Below are positions 60,241 through 64,000 of a DNA stretch of 64,000 bases, in pieces. The notes beneath the pieces are model-generated. The model made no database searches and had not been told where the DNA came from. It worked only from the letters and a program-made list of their open reading frames with translations. Numbering within the stretch: position 1 is the stretch's first letter; each line of letters opens with the position of its first letter. The stretch is taken from positions 158,894,501 to 158,958,500 of the forward strand of contig JAZHRO010000063.1 of the NCBI GenBank assembly GCA_037157565.1, written 5' to 3'. Position numbers and translations under genes: made by a program. Source of the stretch: Thalassia testudinum. Taxonomy: Eukaryota > Streptophyta > Magnoliopsida > Alismatales > Hydrocharitaceae.

Positions 60241-62652
60241 CTAAAGCTCCTCCAATCTGTAGGTGTCTAATACCTGGCCATCAGAAAGTGTAACATAAGG
60301 TTTCAAGTGCTGGCTATTTACCTTGAATGTCTCACCAGATGAGGGATTCTGAATTTCAACTGCACCATGCGAGAACACCTACGTGACAGTGTACGACCCA
60401 TCCCAACGAGACTTCAGTTTCCTAGGGAAAAGCTTGAGTTTGGAATTGAAAAGCCTGACCCGTTGGTGGTGCTCAAAGGTTTTGTGGAGGATGTGTTTAT
60501 CGTGAAAGACCTTTGTGCACTCCTTATAAGCTTGAGCAGTGTCATAAGCCTTATTCCTCAATTCTTCAAGCTCGGTCAGTTCTAATAAGTGCGCCTTGCC
60601 TGCGTGTTCTAGATCCATGTTGACATTCTTAATAGCCCAATAAGCTCTATGCTCAATTTCAACAGGAAAATGGCAAGTTTTTCCATACACTATACAGAAG
60701 GAAGACATACCCAAGGGGGTCTTATAAGCCGTTCTGTAAGCCCATAGAACGTCATCTAGTTTCTTTGACCAATCTTTCCTGTCGGGTCTTACAGTTTTTT
60801 CCAGAATTCATTTGATCTCCCTATTTGACACTTCAACCTGTCCGCTCGTCTGTGGATGATATGGGGTGGCCACCTTGTGGGTGACACCAAGACTTTTGAG
60901 GAGATGAGAGAAGTGTGCATTCCTGAAATGAGGTCCCCCATCACTAATGATCGTCCTAGGGTAGCCAAATCGGGAAATGATATTGGCCTTAATGAAAGGT
61001 AGGACCACAGAGCGATCGTTGGTCCTTATCGGAATAGCTTCTATCCACTTTGACACATAATCAACTGCCACGAGGATATATTCAAAGCCATGAGATGATG
61101 GGAAAGGACCCATGAAATCTATGCCCCAAACGTCAAATATCTCGACTGGAAGAATGGGTTGTTGGGGCATCTCATCTCTCTTGCCAATAGTTCCAGTTTG
61201 TTGACAATGAAGACAAGCCTCCACAAAGGTGTGTGTGTCTTTGAAAAGTGAAGGCCACCAGAAACCAGACTGGAGAACCTTTTATGCAGTCTTCTTAACA
61301 CTAAAGTGTCCTCCGCAGTGCAGTGTGTGGCAAAAATTCAAGACACTCTGTTGCTCCTCTTCCGAGACACATCTCCGTAACACTTGATCACGACCTATTA
61401 TAAAGAGCTCTGGGTCCTCCCAGTGATAATACTTGATGCTAGCGAGAAATCTATCTCGCTTATGCTTATTCCACGTATTGGGGGTTTCACCAGTGACCAA
61501 GTACTTGCAAACATCAGCATACCATGGTGTTGAAGGTTGTACCGCCATTACCGTTTCGTCAGGAAAGATGTCACGAATGTTTCCTAACGGGGTTGCATCC
61601 TCAACTGGGATCATAGACAAATGATTTGCAACAACATTTTCGACCCCTTTCTTGTCACGGATATCAAGGTCGAACTCTTGTAATAATAGAATCCAACGAA
61701 TCAGCCTAGGTTTGGTGTCCTTCTTTGTGAGCAAATGTTTTAAGGCTGAGTGATCAATGTAAACCACAACCTTGGATCCCATAAGATAAGACCTAAACTT
61801 CTCCAAAGAAATACTACCGCAAGAAGTTCTTTTTCTGTCACAGTGTAGTTTTGCTGTGGATTCGTAAGAGTCTTACTTGCATAGTATAGCACATGAGGCT
61901 TTTTATCAACCCGTTGACCAAGGACCGCACCCACAGCAAAATCAGAGGCATCACACATTAACTCAAATGGGAGGGTCCAATCAGGTGCTTGTAGGATCGG
62001 TGCGGTTATGAGGGCCTCCTTCAAAAATTGGAAGGCCTTGGCACACTTTACATCAAAAATGGAGTATCCTTCTCCAGTAGGTCGCAAAGTGGCCTAGAAA
62101 TCTTGCTAAAGTCTTTAATGAAGTGCCTATAAAAGCCAGTATGGCCCAAGAATGAATGAATCTGCTTGACATTGGTGGGTGGTGGAAGCTTAGAAATGGA
62201 CTCAACCTTGGCCTTGTCCACTTCTAAACCTCGCTCGAACACTACCTGCCCAAGAACAATGCCTTGTTGAACCATAAAATGGCTTTTCTCCCAGCTAAGC
62301 ACCAATCTTATCTCCTCACAGCAGGTGAGAACTTTTTCTAAATGTGAGAGACAGTGGTCAAACGATGAGCCGTATATGAAAAAATCATCCATGAAAACCT
62401 CAACGAACTCGTCAATCATGTTCGAAAAGATGGACATCATACACCACTGAAATGTTCCTGGAGCATTACATAATCCAAATGGCATTTAGCGAAAGGCAAA
62501 TGTGCCATAAGGACTTGTAAAAGTCTTGCTCTCCTGGTCATCCAGAAAAATGGCAATTTGATTGTACCCAGAATATCCATCAAGAAAGCAGAAGTATTTA
62601 TTCCCTGCCAATTTTTCCAATATCTGATCAATAAATGGTAGAGGAAAGTGGT
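60241..62652 (-). pseudogene. Element G pol relic (RT, RNase H, integrase)
   Basis: Read on the minus strand: reverse transcriptase from the middle of the domain ([13 protein letters not shown] and FMDDFFIYG), RNase H ([23 protein letters not shown]), integrase finger ([22 protein letters not shown]), catalytic core ([45 protein letters not shown]) and C-terminal part (FPRKLKSRWDGSYTV). A few stops and shifts break it (near 60380, 60807, 61280, 61800, 62088, 62486), so it is less decayed than E. The stop after the last conserved residues is at 60241. J removes everything upstream of 62652. Confidence 0.9.
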
Positions 62653-63244
62653 TGATGTAAACACATTTACACTACTTAAAATGTCTATTTTTGCATGTTC
62701 TTAAGCATAGGATTGCATTTCATGATATAAATATTGCATAATATGCATCATCTTGCATTTAGAGTAGTTTGAATAAAATGGAGGTTAATTATCTCCTTTT
62801 ATGTGCTTGGACAGGGCAAACATTTTATTGGGGCCTCGGATCAAAGATCCAACCATATGGATGTGATCAGGGCTGCGATTGGAGTTCAACGACTCCAAGA
62901 TCGTCCTAATCAGGCATTCGTAGCATCAAATAGTGACCGAGGAACCCTAGAAGATCAAGGGCTAGGATGGTGAAAATCCACACTTCAGATGACAAATCCG
63001 ACCGCACGGATGAATTCGGATCGACAATCATAGCCCAACGACGCAAAAATCGAGTCAATCCAACATCTGTGGCACCATCTACAACTTCTACAAGATGGAC
63101 GACCAAGATGGCGCCACGTGGCACCATCTCGGCCGCAAGCATTCTACGAAGGCCCCGCACCCGCTCGCTCTCCGCCGTTGGATCTTGATCCAACGACTGT
63201 GATCGGCCGCGCCTAAAAGCGTCTGCTCGACCATCCGCGCCTCG

Positions 63245-63295
63245 TAGCGCAGCGGTCGAGCGCGCTTACGCGAGCGGCAGGCGCGGGTTCGAGCC
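63245..63295 (+). other. tRNA-like segment with A-box and B-box in element J LTR
   Basis: TAGCGCAGCGG (63245-63255) fits the polymerase III A-box consensus and GGTTCGAGCC (63286-63295) fits the B-box, 41 bp apart as in tRNA genes. Possible acceptor-like arms cctcg and cgagg flank it. It does not fold into a normal anticodon arm, so it is not called as a tRNA gene. Confidence 0.5.
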
Positions 63296-63569
63296 GTAGC
63301 GAGGGGTTGGAAGGCGGGGGCGATTGGGCGCGGGCGGACGTTGGATCTTGATCGGACTGCCGCGTGCGCCCGATAGTGTTCACGTGCGATTGAACGCGCG
63401 GCGTGGACGCACGATCGCATGCGGGCGGGCGCGCAGCGCAGCGGATGAAGGTGCAACTTAAGCCGTCCGATCTCGCGATCGGACGACTGAGAATCGACGA
63501 ACATGCGTAGGCGTTGCGCACGCAAGCAGCTGAGTGGGCGCGCGTGGGCACGGAAGCTACTCCCACATT

Positions 63570-63609
63570 GGGGGCTTTAGTGACGGATTTATCCGTCACT
63601 AAAGACCCC
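63570..63609 (+). promoter_or_regulatory. Hairpin upstream of element J TATA box
   Basis: TTTAGTGACGGAT and ATCCGTCACTAAA pair perfectly, extended by G-rich and C-rich arms. It lies about 55 bp upstream of the TATA box. Confidence 0.7.
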
Positions 63610-63660
63610 TCATTTATTATTTTGAAGTTGTAATGTCCATTTTGCCCCCACTCCTTGCAA

Positions 63661-63669
63661 CTATAAAAG
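63661..63669 (+). promoter_or_regulatory. TATA box of element J
   Basis: CTATAAAAG, in the same context as both E LTRs. Confidence 0.75.
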
Positions 63670-64000
63670 GAGACCCCCTCCATACGAAATTCTCATCCCT
63701 TCCTCCTCTCTACCCCTCCAAAGCTCAAGAGAAGCTTGTCCCACACCCAGGATGCTTCTCGCTAGATAAAGTCCAAATTTTCGTCCCCCTTCGGAAGTGG
63801 ATCCCGTGACGACGATGGCGTGCTGCTCCGTTCCCGTTCTTTTGCTTCGTCCTCCTTCGTCCCGCTTCGTCCTCCTTCGTCCAGGAGTCGTCTCGTCCGG
63901 CTTGTCCTCCAAGCGACCATCGAGGAGGATTTCTCTCTCCCTATTCTTTTTACTGCTTTCTAGTATAGATTTACTACTTTCTAGATTAATCTACTCGTCC

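Larger units (their letters stand above)
57131..62652 (-). mobile_element. Element G: Athila-type element, 3' half
   Basis: A 3' LTR (57131-58858), a tail (58859-60240) and a pol relic (60241-62652) whose upstream part is cut by J. The orientation matches A, B, D and F. The left edge of the LTR is estimated from the position of shared LTR words and may be off by tens of bases. Confidence 0.8.
62653..64000 (+). repeat. Element J: E-family LTR inserted in G (cut by window end)
   Basis: Aligns with the E LTRs from the terminus TGATGTAAAC. It keeps the tRNA-like segment (63245-63295), inverted repeats (63464-63485 and 63570-63609) and the TATA box (63661-63669). About 340 bp remain beyond the window, so it is unknown whether this is a full element or a solo LTR. 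It retains more CG-containing words in the tRNA-like and inverted-repeat parts than the E copies. Confidence 0.88.

Noticed and set aside
63245..63295. A functional tRNA gene in J
   Set aside because: Boxes and spacing fit, but no proper anticodon arm or T-stem forms. Reported only as tRNA-like.
1..64000. CRISPR arrays, bacterial operons, rRNA genes or host protein-coding genes
   Set aside because: None found; all protein motifs belong to LTR retrotransposons, and the repeats are LTRs, microsatellites and short inverted repeats.

Overview
This window is intergenic DNA of a flowering plant, built almost entirely from LTR retrotransposons nested inside one another. No host gene was found. The plant assignment rests on Athila-type Ty3/gypsy elements (a [13 protein letters not shown] integrase motif, a DLGAS protease, and a primer site matching tRNA-Asp), a Tekay-like chromovirus remnant, and a Ty1/copia relic primed by initiator tRNA-Met. 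The species cannot be told from the sequence.

Layout, with letters used as labels. A (1-11613, minus strand) is a young Athila-type element with an intact 1,900-residue gag-pol and only three differences over the 682 bp shared by its LTRs; its left LTR is cut by the window edge. B is an old Athila-type element scattered over 12252-50643: a gag piece, a leader, a primer site and a 5' LTR. Three elements split B. C (13263-16882) is a gag-only copia relic. D (17731-36586) is an Athila-type element with a GTGGT target duplication. E (37490-49190, plus strand) is a decayed Athila-type element inside B's LTR with an ATGGC duplication. D is itself split by H (23181-28657), a solo LTR in the opposite direction, and H is split by I (25010-27830), a probable solo LTR holding a large CT/CA/TA microsatellite. 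Right of B lie K (50649-53131, chromovirus pol remnant), F (53132-57130, LTR plus 3' tail), G (57131-62652, LTR, 3' tail and a decayed pol) and J (62653-64000, an E-family LTR inserted in G's reverse transcriptase and cut by the window end).

How the parts work together. In the Athila-type copies one transcript starts at a TATA box in the U3 part of the 5' LTR, is primed for reverse transcription by tRNA-Asp, and encodes one Gag-protease-RT-RNase H-integrase polyprotein. A 1.2-1.8 kb non-coding tail with no convincing env gene follows. Only A looks able to make all its proteins; the others would depend on it or a relative, or are dead.

The most interesting signals are non-coding and recur between diverged copies. 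(1) A short U5 stretch is complementary to the 5' end of the same tRNA-Asp that binds the primer site, suggesting a two-part primer site. (2) An inverted repeat sits at the U3 terminus of the LTR; its sequence differs between families while pairing is largely kept. (3) A hairpin lies beside the 3' polypurine tract. (4) A second polypurine tract lies just after pol. (5) The 3' tail carries conserved tandem units and a hairpin. (6) Strong hairpins stand upstream of the TATA box, and E-family LTRs carry a tRNA-like A-box/B-box segment.
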